A stretch of DNA of 64,000 bases from Flavobacterium crassostreae (GTDB taxonomy: Bacteria; Bacteroidota; Bacteroidia; Flavobacteriales; Flavobacteriaceae). Below, one piece after another: positions 46,254-53,391 of the stretch (the first letter of the stretch is position 1; each line of letters starts with the position of its first letter). Made by a program: the position numbers and the translations under genes. The notes below the pieces were generated by a model. It saw only the letters and a program-made list of their open reading frames with translations. It ran no database searches and was not told the origin of the DNA. Location: NCBI RefSeq assembly GCF_001831475.1, contig NZ_CP017688.1, positions 2,480,001-2,544,000 on the forward strand, written 5' to 3'.

Positions 46254-46296
46254 TCCATACCAAAAAACCTACCTAATTTACTTTAGGAAGTATGGA
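46254..46296. promoter_or_regulatory. Nested inverted repeat upstream of the efflux operon
   Basis: TCCATAC (46254-46260) pairs with GTATGGA (46290-46296), and inside it CCTAA (46272-46276) pairs with TTAGG (46283-46287). It lies 88-130 bases before the adaptor start and 37 bases after the next gene's stop. It could be an operator or a weak terminator. Confidence 0.35.
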
Positions 46297-46332
46297 GCAC
46301 ACGGATTTAGAGCAACTACTGGGGTGTAATGC

Positions 46333-46722
46333 TCAAATTCGTAATACGCGTTGTCTGGCAAAAATCGGGGAAGAATAACCACAAAAAGAAGTGGTGCTTT
46401 TTAAAATTGAAACCTCTTTAGCTAGCATAGCTACTGCACAAAGGTTTTGGTACCAAGGCAAATAGTATTTGTTGTTGGTTTGCTTAGCGTCAAGGACATT
46501 TTTTTTAGAGACATCAAAACAACCTTCTTCTTCTATCTCGGTGTTTGTTTCTTCAATTAGGTTGGTGTCTTGGCTTTTGTTTGAGATTTTTATTTGAGTA
46601 TTTTTAAAAAAAACAGACTCTAAGTGAGGCGTTGTCTGGGTATACTGAAGGCTAGCCTGTAGCTTGTTTGCTCCGCCTAAGAGAAGCATATACGAGTATA
46701 TAAAAAACAAGACTACTCTCAT
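46333..46722 (-). CDS. Small secreted hypothetical protein (129 residues)
   Basis: From the ATG at 46722 the protein starts with a signal peptide (MRVVLFFIYSYMLLLGG...LQAS). The mature part is polar, with an acidic stretch (EETNTEIEEEGCF) and a conserved-looking C-terminus (FARQRVLRI). A longer frame from GTG at 46758 is less likely. I know no named family. It lies upstream of the efflux operon in the same direction but is separated from it by the inverted repeat at 46254-46296. Confidence 0.6.
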   Translation of the reverse strand: MRVVLFFIYSYMLLLGGANKLQASLQYTQTTPHLESVFFKNTQIKISNKSQDTNLIEETNTEIEEEGCFDVSKKNVLDAKQTNNKYYLPWYQNLCAVAMLAKEVSILKSTTSFCGYSSPIFARQRVLRI

Positions 46723-47048
46723 TTGAGTTCTAATTAATTTTTTCTTGAAAAAAAACACTTCAAAACAAGCAAAGCATCTTTTAATGGATTGTAAAATCAG
46801 GTCAAAAGTAAATTGAAATTTTTAATAAATTAGGTTTTTTAATACTATTTTAAGAATAATATTTATTGTAGTAAACAAACTTGCTAGTTGCAGCAAATTG
46901 GTGTAAAAAGAGTAAAAAACAGTTTTACAACAAACGTAAAAAAAATGGATTGCGTTACTTTTTTTATGGATTGCGTTAAACTCTATGGGTTGTTTTTGCC
47001 AATTTTGTACCAACAAAAAAATAGTTACTAACTCAAAAAAAAATAATT
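46723..47048. other. 326-bp intergenic region
   Basis: The region between the secreted hypothetical gene (-) and the DUF1328 gene (+) is a divergent promoter region. It holds the 13-bp tandem repeats and a TACGTTTG -7-like box at 46938-46931 on the minus strand. No gene is apparent. Confidence 0.5.
46945..46978. repeat. Two 13-bp direct repeats with a 21-bp period
   Basis: ATGGATTGCGTTA occurs exactly at 46945-46957 and 46966-46978, a 21-bp period (about two helical turns). A degenerate third copy (ATGGGTTGTTT) starts at 46985. They end 70 bases before the DUF1328 gene and may be a tandem operator. Confidence 0.7.
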
Positions 47049-47210
47049 ATGTTAAGATGGACCGTTACATTTATAATTCTAGCAATAATCGCTGGTATCT
47101 TTGGATTTGGAGGAATTGCTGCTGGCGCCGCTAGTATTGCCAAAATTTTGTTTTTTATCTTTATAGTTTTATTTATTTTATCTCTAATTAGTGGTCGAAA
47201 AAAACTATAA
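47049..47210 (+). CDS. DUF1328 family small membrane protein (YtjA-like)
   Basis: The 53-residue protein begins MLRWTVTFIILAIIAGIFGF and has the glycine/alanine turn GGIAAGAASIAKI followed by a second hydrophobic helix and a basic end (SGRKKL). This two-helix layout is typical of DUF1328 proteins, which are induced by stress in several bacteria but have no known biochemical role. Tandem 13-bp repeats 70 bases upstream suggest that the gene is regulated. Confidence 0.85.
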   Translation: MLRWTVTFIILAIIAGIFGFGGIAAGAASIAKILFFIFIVLFILSLISGRKKL

Positions 47211-47278
47211 AAAACAAATACCATTCCAGTGGATTTTGTCCCAGCAATGATTTTTTTTTCAATTTAAACTAAAAACTT

Positions 47279-47614
47279 ATGGAAGAATACGCAAAACACG
47301 AAATTGATTACATTAAAAAGTATCAAGACAAAGGATATACCACTAATTTTTTATTTCAGGAAAACCGCTTGATCCATACCGAATCCAAGTACAAATACCA
47401 TCCCGAAGAACTCTACATTGTGGCACAGCACCGATTTGAAGGCATGAGTAATCCCGAAGATATGTCTATACTGTATGTATTAGAAACCGCAGATGCCGCC
47501 AAGGGTACCTATTTAGTAGGTTATGGTCCAGCAGCAGATTTAGATGCGGCTTCTTTTTTTAATGCTATTCCGGAAGAAAACTGCTCGGATAGAGAAGAAA
47601 TAAAAGAAGTTTAA
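47279..47614 (+). CDS. Conserved hypothetical protein (111 residues)
   Basis: The soluble protein has a helical N-terminus (YIKKYQDKGYTTNFLF) and the motif HRFEGMSNPEDMSILYVLE, typical of a small Bacteroidota family that is sometimes mislabelled as phosphoribosylpyrophosphate synthetase. No PRPP-binding motif is present. A GU-tolerant terminator follows 12 bases after the stop. It is 68 bases from the DUF1328 gene and might be co-transcribed with it. Confidence 0.75.
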   Translation: MEEYAKHEIDYIKKYQDKGYTTNFLFQENRLIHTESKYKYHPEELYIVAQHRFEGMSNPEDMSILYVLETADAAKGTYLVGYGPAADLDAASFFNAIPEENCSDREEIKEV

Positions 47615-47625
47615 TTTTTATTAAC

Positions 47626-47669
47626 GCCATGCTGCTACTTTTGGTTTGGGTAGTGGCATGGTTTTTTTT
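47626..47669 (+). terminator. Intrinsic terminator after the 111-residue gene
   Basis: 13 consecutive pairs (47626-47638 with 47650-47662), three of them G-U, with an 11-nt loop, followed by seven T. Confidence 0.75.
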
Positions 47670-47821
47670 AAACTAATGGCACTTATAATTACGCAACATT
47701 AGGTTCTAATTGTATAATACACACTATAGACTTTATCCCGAAATTTGGATTTATAAAAACAACCCATTTTGTTACACATAACAATGAAGCAGCTGGGCTT
47801 ACTAAATTAATACAAATTGTG

Positions 47822-48838
47822 ATGAAAAATATAGACATTCCATCGGGCTCTTTAAAACAAAGTATGCTATATCTTAAAACGAAATTAAATGGTTTTTTGG
47901 ATTGTAGCACCAATGAGTTTAAACTGCGCTTTGACTCCGATTTGATAAAAGGGAGCATCGAAGCTATATCCTACTCCAAAGAGATGCACTATATAAACCT
48001 AGCGGTTTGTTTTACGGAAGATATCCGTATTAGTTTACAAAACATACCATCCTTGCCTAGCTACTTTATTTACTGCTCGCAAGGTACTGTGACGCATGCA
48101 TTGGATGCACTGCCCGAAAAAAGAGTTATTAAAGCAGATCAAAATATCATTATCTCTTGTGCTAAGGCAAAAGCCAAAAATGTGTTTTGGATCCCAAAAA
48201 ATACTCCTACAAAAATTGCACTTATTGTGGTCGAAAATCACTTTATGCCAGAGAGCGATTCTTTGTATTCTAAAATTCAACATACTTTTTTTGAAAACAG
48301 ACCCGATGGTGTGTATTATGGAATTCAAAATAATAGCATTAGCACCAAAATAGCACAATTGAGAGCAGTAAACCAAAAAGGAATAGTTGGAAATTTATTA
48401 AAAAAAGGTATTTTACAAATTGTTTTGGCCACAGAAATTGAAGGTTTTAGCGCAGCGGTAAACAGCAGTAAAGTTACCGAAATTGGCTTGACCAAAAAGC
48501 AGATTGAGGATATTAGATTGCTCTCGGAGAGCATCAAAAAAAATCCCTCAGCAGCATACTCCCTAAAATCAATGAGTCAGAAAACAGGAGTATCTCCCAA
48601 TAAATTGCAAGAAGGGTTTAAAATTATGCACCAAACTACGGTAAATGATTTTATAACCTTGGTACGTATTGAAAGAGCCGAAAGCCTAATTAGAACTAGT
48701 GATCTGACCATTTCGCAGATTGTATATTCTATAGGGTTTAGTAGTAGAAGTTATTTTTCTAAAATATTTAAGCAAAAATACCATTGCAGCCCTAAACAAT
48801 ACAAATACAGTCAAAATTCGTTAGCTATTACAGCGTAA
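47822..48838 (+). CDS. AraC-family transcriptional regulator
   Basis: The 338-residue protein (ATG at 47822, a GTG lies one codon upstream) has an N-terminal ligand-sensing region of about 230 residues with no clear family, and a C-terminal AraC/XylS double helix-turn-helix. The second helix-turn-helix, DLTISQIVYSIGFSSRSYFS followed by FKQKYHCSPKQYK, is the classical signature. No clear target is adjacent; the efflux operon is 1.6 kb away and in the opposite direction, so a link is only a guess. Confidence 0.88.
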   Translation: MKNIDIPSGSLKQSMLYLKTKLNGFLDCSTNEFKLRFDSDLIKGSIEAISYSKEMHYINLAVCFTEDIRISLQNIPSLPSYFIYCSQGTVTHALDALPEKRVIKADQNIIISCAKAKAKNVFWIPKNTPTKIALIVVENHFMPESDSLYSKIQHTFFENRPDGVYYGIQNNSISTKIAQLRAVNQKGIVGNLLKKGILQIVLATEIEGFSAAVNSSKVTEIGLTKKQIEDIRLLSESIKKNPSAAYSLKSMSQKTGVSPNKLQEGFKIMHQTTVNDFITLVRIERAESLIRTSDLTISQIVYSIGFSSRSYFSKIFKQKYHCSPKQYKYSQNSLAITA

Positions 48839-48855
48839 TATATTTTTATTTTTAT

Positions 48856-48886
48856 AAAAAACAGCTTAGAAATAGGCTGTTTTTTT
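48856..48886. terminator. Terminator between the AraC regulator and cheB
   Basis: A 9-bp stem (48857-48865 with 48876-48884, AAAAACAGC) flanked by A and T runs lies between convergent genes. Confidence 0.75.
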
Positions 48887-48887
48887 T

Positions 48888-49469
48888 TTAGACTAAGTCC
48901 AACAGAAAGTTGCTAATTTCGAGGGTATTTAGAGTATGATCTGGATGTGCCTGAAGCAGGGCATGTTGGGGCATAAAAGGCATTTCGGCCTCCAAAGGGT
49001 TTTGTACTATGGTAGTACCGCCGGCTTTATGAATGGCTAACAACCCTTTGGTTCCATCTGCATTTGCGCCAGAGAGCAGAATGCCTAGTAAAGAGTTTTT
49101 GTACACCTCTGCTAGAGATTGAAAAGAGACATCTATACTGGGTCTGCTAAAATTTATTTTTTCGGAAATATCCAACGAAATTGTTTTGTTTTTTTCAAAC
49201 AACAAATGGTAATTAGCCGGAGCGATGTAAATACTACCCGGCAGGATTGGTGTTTTGTCTTCTACTTCTTTAACTTGCATGCTTGTTTTTAATGCAATCA
49301 AATTTTCGAGCATACTGTCTGCAGAACTGGTTCTATGTACTACAATAACCAAAGCAAAAGGTGCGTTTGCTTTTAGTTTGGGCAGTATCTCCATCAAAAC
49401 ATGCAAACTGCCAGCAGAACCACCCAAAACTACTGCATCAAAATGGGTTATTCTTTTATTTTTCTCCAT
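48888..49469 (-). CDS. cheB: CheB-type methylesterase domain protein, no receiver domain
   Basis: The 193-residue protein is a lone CheB catalytic domain. The catalytic Ser is Ser18 in LGGSAGSL, the His lies in VVHRTS (about 46) and the Asp in LSGANADGT (about 138). A normal chemotaxis CheB has a receiver domain in front; stand-alone versions occur in non-flagellar Bacteroidota together with CheR and large kinases. Here its partner cheR is broken, so its substrate in this genome is unclear. It overlaps the cheR remnant by 22 bases. Confidence 0.9.
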   Translation of the reverse strand: MEKNKRITHFDAVVLGGSAGSLHVLMEILPKLKANAPFALVIVVHRTSSADSMLENLIALKTSMQVKEVEDKTPILPGSIYIAPANYHLLFEKNKTISLDISEKINFSRPSIDVSFQSLAEVYKNSLLGILLSGANADGTKGLLAIHKAGGTTIVQNPLEAEMPFMPQHALLQAHPDHTLNTLEISNFLLDLV

Positions 49470-49666
49470 ATTTTTTGTTTGTTGAGCTGTTTAAAGTTTT
49501 TGCTCATGGAGGCAAATTTTAGTGTCTCTTTGCTTCCTAAGGCAAGATAACCCAATGGAGATAAACTTTGATCAAAAAGATTCAAGGCTCTTTCTTGCAG
49601 GTTTTTATCAAAATAAATCATTACATTTCTGCATAATATCAAATCAAATTCATTGAATTTACCTAC
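49448..49666 (-). pseudogene. cheR: Remnant of cheR methyltransferase (C-terminal part only)
   Basis: About 72 residues of the C-terminal end of a CheR methyltransferase remain, including LILCRNVMIYFDK and LGYLALGSKETL. The SAM-binding Rossmann part and the N-terminal helical domain, about 200 residues, are missing. The fragment is read in the same frame as the CHASE3 remnant before it, separated only by the stop codon TGA at 49669-49667. The only start is a TTG at 49642 inside the conserved core, so it is almost certainly not functional. Confidence 0.85.
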
Positions 49667-49921
49667 TCACTTTTCACTTATTCGGTATCTTAAAAACTGA
49701 AACAATTTTGTTCTAACAGGCTTGAGTTCCATTAGGCTGCGTTGCTGCACCGGATTATCTACAGTGAGTTGTTGTACTTTATCAAATGCTGCATGGGCTT
49801 CTTCTTCGGATTGGTCAAAATGATTTAAAAAATCTTCTCTGCCTGTGATCAAAAAACCGCGCATGGCTGCTAGAGATATGGCGGAACTGAGGTATAAATT
49901 TCGTTTAAAGTTGTTTTTCAT
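49667..49921 (-). pseudogene. Remnant of a CHASE3 sensor histidine kinase (N-terminal part only)
   Basis: From the ATG at 49921, 84 residues remain. They show the CHASE3 core RGFLITGREDFLNHF and LTVDNPVQQRSLMELKPV, then end at the TGA at 49669-49667. Intact relatives have a full first transmembrane helix and about 40 extracellular residues before the RGF motif; here the motif comes about 20 residues after the start, so an internal piece also appears lost. The second helix, HAMP and kinase domains are missing. It is 23 bases downstream of the response regulator-kinase. Confidence 0.8.
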
Positions 49922-49943
49922 GTGATGCAAAATCCAAAATTAT

Positions 49944-51161
49944 TTAATTGTTTAATTGTAAAGGCAAAACCAAAATAAAAGTTGCTTCTGCATCCACTTG
50001 ACTTTTGGCGGTAATTAAGCCTTGGTGTTTTTCGATAATTTTTTTGGCAATTGCCAAACCTATTCCAGTTCCTTCATAAATTTTTCGATCGCTCAAGCTT
50101 TGAAAAATCATAAAAATTTTACTCAAATATTGCTCATCAAATCCTATTCCGTTGTCTTGAATAAAAATCCTACAATAGGCACCATCATCTTGTATCTCAC
50201 TATCCAAACTGCGTTTAGCAATGCGTTCCGAACGAATATTAATAATAGGTGGCACTCCATCTTTGGTAAACTTTAGCGAATTGCCTATTAGGTTTTGAAA
50301 TACTTGCCGCAATTGCGATGGAATACCCATAATTGTAGGCAAATTATGCACCGTAATAGTAGCTTTTTTTTCTTCTATCAAATGATCATTATCTGTAATC
50401 ACCTCGTGCACCAAAACATCCAAAGCTACTTTTTCAGGCCGTACGGTGGCAGATAAACGGGAGTATTCTAGCAAATCCGTAATCAAATTTTGCATTCTTT
50501 CGGCTGCTTTTACGGTACGGTTTACATAATCTTTGGCTTTATCATCTTGTAGCAAATAATTATCTTTAATGATATGGATAAACATCTGAATTTTTCTCAA
50601 AGGCTCTTTTAGATCATGAGATACCACCCAAGAGAATTGCTGCAATTCATGATTTTTGAGTTCTAATTCTTCGTTTTTGGTAACTAATTCATTGGTTCTA
50701 GCGGCAATTTTTATTTCTAAATTTTCTTGAGCTTCTTTTCTAATTTCTATCTCTTTAGATAATAAATCTTTGATAACCAAGAGTTCGTTTTGCTGCTGAT
50801 AGATTTTTAAAAAAGTTTTAACCTTAAGGATTAATAAATCCGAATCTACCGGTTTAGTAATATAATCTACCGCACCGGTTTGGTAGCCTTTAAATATAAA
50901 ATTCTTTTGCTTGTTGACAGCAGATAAAAAAATTACCGGAATATTCTTAGTTCGGTTGCTTCCTGCCAAAATTTCCGCCACTTCAAAACCATCCATACCT
51001 GGCATCTGAACATCCATAATAATAAGGGCGTACTCTTTTTTTAGGATTTTTTTCAAGGCTTCTTCACCAGATTCTGCCGCTTCAACTTCTAAATCCTGAA
51101 GCTCCAATATCTTTTTTAAAGCTATTAAATTAGCCTTAATGTCATCCACAATTAGTATCAT
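49944..51161 (-). CDS. Response regulator-histidine kinase hybrid
   Basis: The 405-residue soluble protein begins with a receiver domain (1-118; phosphoacceptor Asp50 in IIMDVQMPGMDG, the late Lys in YITKPVD). A coiled coil (about 120-172) leads to the HisKA dimerisation domain with the phosphorylated His182 in SHDLKEPL, then the ATPase domain with N-box FQNLIGNSLKF and the G boxes DNGIGF and GTGIGLAIAKK. It has no sensor of its own and presumably took part in a signalling array with the kinase, CheR and CheB downstream. Only it and CheB remain intact. Confidence 0.92.
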   Translation of the reverse strand: MILIVDDIKANLIALKKILELQDLEVEAAESGEEALKKILKKEYALIIMDVQMPGMDGFEVAEILAGSNRTKNIPVIFLSAVNKQKNFIFKGYQTGAVDYITKPVDSDLLILKVKTFLKIYQQQNELLVIKDLLSKEIEIRKEAQENLEIKIAARTNELVTKNEELELKNHELQQFSWVVSHDLKEPLRKIQMFIHIIKDNYLLQDDKAKDYVNRTVKAAERMQNLITDLLEYSRLSATVRPEKVALDVLVHEVITDNDHLIEEKKATITVHNLPTIMGIPSQLRQVFQNLIGNSLKFTKDGVPPIINIRSERIAKRSLDSEIQDDGAYCRIFIQDNGIGFDEQYLSKIFMIFQSLSDRKIYEGTGIGLAIAKKIIEKHQGLITAKSQVDAEATFILVLPLQLNN

Positions 51162-51747
51162 AAATTTGTTTTTGTTCCCTTTGTTTTTTTTTAATAAAAG
51201 GACACATTAATAGGGCATTAATTTTGAAATAATTTTACATATTACAACCCATTATAAGCTTGGTATAAAATTCCTTTTTTTGGGTAAAAAAAGCTGTTTT
51301 GAACTTTATTTACTATTCAATTAATTAAAAAAAACAGGTATTACCATTCAAAAATAAAAAAAAGAAGTTATAAACCTTGGTAAAAAAACGGTAATTTGAG
51401 CGCAATTATTCAAAATAAAAAAATGAACACTTCTGCCTTATAATCTTATAACTTTATACCAAAATAGTGTAAATTGTAGTGCTACAAAATAGCCTAACAA
51501 ATTGTACCCTAAAACACTACAACTAATTTAATCTCTATAAATAGACTTTAAATGGACCCGAGTATTTTAATACAATTGTGCAAATAGAGCTTCCAAAAAA
51601 GAGTTTTCATACCCACAAAAAAGATCTCTATAAATACTAGATATCATTTGCAAAAAATATAAAAACCATCTTAAAAAGATGCTCTTAAATTTTGTTAATT
51701 TGCAAAGCCAATTGGTTGTTTTTTATATCGCAATTTTCCCTCCCTAA
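51162..51747. other. 586-bp AT-rich intergenic region between divergent genes
   Basis: The region contains no obvious gene. It holds a 14-bp palindrome-like site TTGTAGTGCTACAA (51474-51487) and a short frame of 22 codons (51679-51747) that stops directly before the ATG of the pentapeptide gene. Both are weak signals. Confidence 0.45.
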
Positions 51748-52320
51748 ATGACAGACTATTTATACCATAAAATCTATACTGACACCTCTTTTAAAACAAC
51801 GGATTTAAACCAGCAAGAATTTGAATCTTGCCAATTTAATAGTTGTGATTTTAGTTTGTGTAATTTTATTGGAGTAACTTTTATTGATTGTGTATTTACC
51901 CATTGCAATTTTGAACATGCCAATATAAATCACGTAGCCTTTCGAGGCGTGCATTTTAATTATTGCAAAATAATCGGGGTCAATTTTGCCATGTGCGATG
52001 CGCTTATTTTTGAGGTACATTTTAAAAATAGTATTTTGGATTTTTCAAAATTCTATACGTTAAAAATGAAAAGAACCCCCTTTGAACAATGCAGTATGGT
52101 TGCCGTAGATTTTATGAATACCGATCTAACCGAGGCTTTTTTTGATCGTTGTGATTTGTACCGTGCCGAATTTGCTAACGCCACGGCTATTAAAGCCAAT
52201 TTTAGAACCAGTTATAATTATACCATAGATCCCGAAAAAACAAAAATAAAAAAAGCGCTTTTTTCAATGGATGGTATAAAAGGATTGTTAACCAAACATA
52301 ACATTTGTGTAAGCCCATAA
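51748..52320 (+). CDS. Pentapeptide repeat protein
   Basis: The 190-residue protein is made of pentapeptide repeats from about residue 20 to 150, with F/L/I at the central position and frequent Cys before it (FNSCDFSLCNF, FIDCVFTHCNFEH). The C-terminus (DPEKTKIKKALFSMDGIKGLL) is typical of this group of soluble proteins, which form a right-handed beta-helix. Related Qnr proteins mimic DNA and protect gyrase, but resistance cannot be inferred here. The direct upstream sequence has only a partial -7 box. Confidence 0.85.
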   Translation: MTDYLYHKIYTDTSFKTTDLNQQEFESCQFNSCDFSLCNFIGVTFIDCVFTHCNFEHANINHVAFRGVHFNYCKIIGVNFAMCDALIFEVHFKNSILDFSKFYTLKMKRTPFEQCSMVAVDFMNTDLTEAFFDRCDLYRAEFANATAIKANFRTSYNYTIDPEKTKIKKALFSMDGIKGLLTKHNICVSP

Positions 52321-52361
52321 TTTTATAAACCCAGCCCCTTTTTACTGTTTATAAAATTCCC

Positions 52362-52369
52362 TATTTTTG
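52362..52369 (+). promoter_or_regulatory. Predicted -7 box of aguB
   Basis: TATTTTTG lies 16 bases before the first ATG at 52386, implying a short leader; no clear -33 element is visible. Confidence 0.4.
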
Positions 52370-52385
52370 TAGTCTAAAATTTATT

Positions 52386-53276
52386 ATGATGCCAAATAAA
52401 AAATATAAAATAGCCGTTATCCAATTAAATCTTAATGATGTTGCCGAAAACAACCTCAAAAAATGCTTGCATTGGGTACGGGATGCCGCCAGCCAAGGTG
52501 CCGAGGTAATTTCGTTGCCAGAATTGTACAGTAGCCATTATTTTTGCCAAAGTGAAGATGTAGCTAATTTTTCTATAGCAGAACCATTATACAGTACGTC
52601 TTTTATTGCTTTTAGCGCTTTAGCAAAAGAGTTGTCTGTAGTAATTATTGTTCCTTTTTTTGAAAAAAGAATGGCTGGCATTTACCACAATAGTGCCTAC
52701 ATTATAGATACTGATGGGACAGAGGCAGGATTGTACCGTAAAATGCACATTCCGGATGACCCTCATTTTTATGAAAAATTTTATTTCACACCTGGAGATT
52801 TAGGGTTTAAAACCATCCCTACGCAAAAAGGAAAAATAGGCACCCTAATTTGTTGGGACCAATGGTATCCTGAAGCAGCAAGACTTACAGCCCTTAAAGG
52901 AGCTGAAACCTTATTTTATCCTACTGCAATAGGTTGGCATCCTGCAGAGAAAGAACAATATGGCGCTAATCAATATGGCGCTTGGATGAATGTAATGAAA
53001 GGGCACGCTGTTGCCAACGGAGTGTATGTGGCTGCCGCAAATCGTATTGGTCTTGAAAAATACCTTCCGGACACAGATGGTATTGAATTTTGGGGAGCAT
53101 CATTTATTGCTGGACCACAAGGAGAAATTTTGGCGCAAGCCTCTCATGATAAAGAAGAAATTTTAATTGCGGAGGTAGACTTGGATTTGCAAGAAAACGT
53201 GCGTCAGAACTGGCCTTTTTTTAGAGACCGAAGAATTGATGCCTTTGGAGACATAACCAAACGTGCAATTGACTAA
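52386..53276 (+). CDS. aguB: N-carbamoylputrescine amidase
   Basis: The 296-residue protein is a nitrilase-superfamily amidase with the Glu-Lys-Cys triad: Glu46 in SLPELYSSHYF, Lys in RKMHIPDDP (about 119) and Cys in LICWDQWYPE (about 158). The PDDPHFYEKFYF and HAVANGVYVAAANR segments are characteristic of the N-carbamoylputrescine amidase branch. It releases putrescine, CO2 and ammonia from N-carbamoylputrescine. It pairs with aguA at 55119-56159, though a gene in the other direction separates them. A second ATG at 52389 is equally usable. Confidence 0.92.
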   Translation: MMPNKKYKIAVIQLNLNDVAENNLKKCLHWVRDAASQGAEVISLPELYSSHYFCQSEDVANFSIAEPLYSTSFIAFSALAKELSVVIIVPFFEKRMAGIYHNSAYIIDTDGTEAGLYRKMHIPDDPHFYEKFYFTPGDLGFKTIPTQKGKIGTLICWDQWYPEAARLTALKGAETLFYPTAIGWHPAEKEQYGANQYGAWMNVMKGHAVANGVYVAAANRIGLEKYLPDTDGIEFWGASFIAGPQGEILAQASHDKEEILIAEVDLDLQENVRQNWPFFRDRRIDAFGDITKRAID

Positions 53277-53315
53277 TCCCAACACATTTGTAACCGCTAA
53301 AATAATTTAGTTAGT

Positions 53316-53371
53316 AACACCTACAAAAAATGGACTACAGCAGTTGCTATAGTCCATTTTTTGTAGGTGTT
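53316..53371. terminator. Very long bidirectional terminator after aguB
   Basis: A 22-bp perfect stem (53316-53337 with 53350-53371) surrounds a 12-nt loop in which AGCA/TGCT can also pair. It includes A6/T6 tracts and lies between convergent genes. Confidence 0.85.
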
Positions 53372-53391
53372 GTTTTATTATAATCCGTTGT

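Noticed and set aside
46822..47016. Open frame of 64 codons on the minus strand
   Set aside because: It crosses the 13-bp tandem repeats and AT-rich DNA; the translation is low-complexity and not protein-like.
47033..47224. Open frame of 63 codons on the minus strand
   Set aside because: It is exactly antisense to the DUF1328 gene, which matches its family much better.
51748..52320. Quinolone-resistance (Qnr) protein
   Set aside because: The pentapeptide pattern fits the superfamily, but its length and loops do not identify Qnr; many such proteins have no resistance role.
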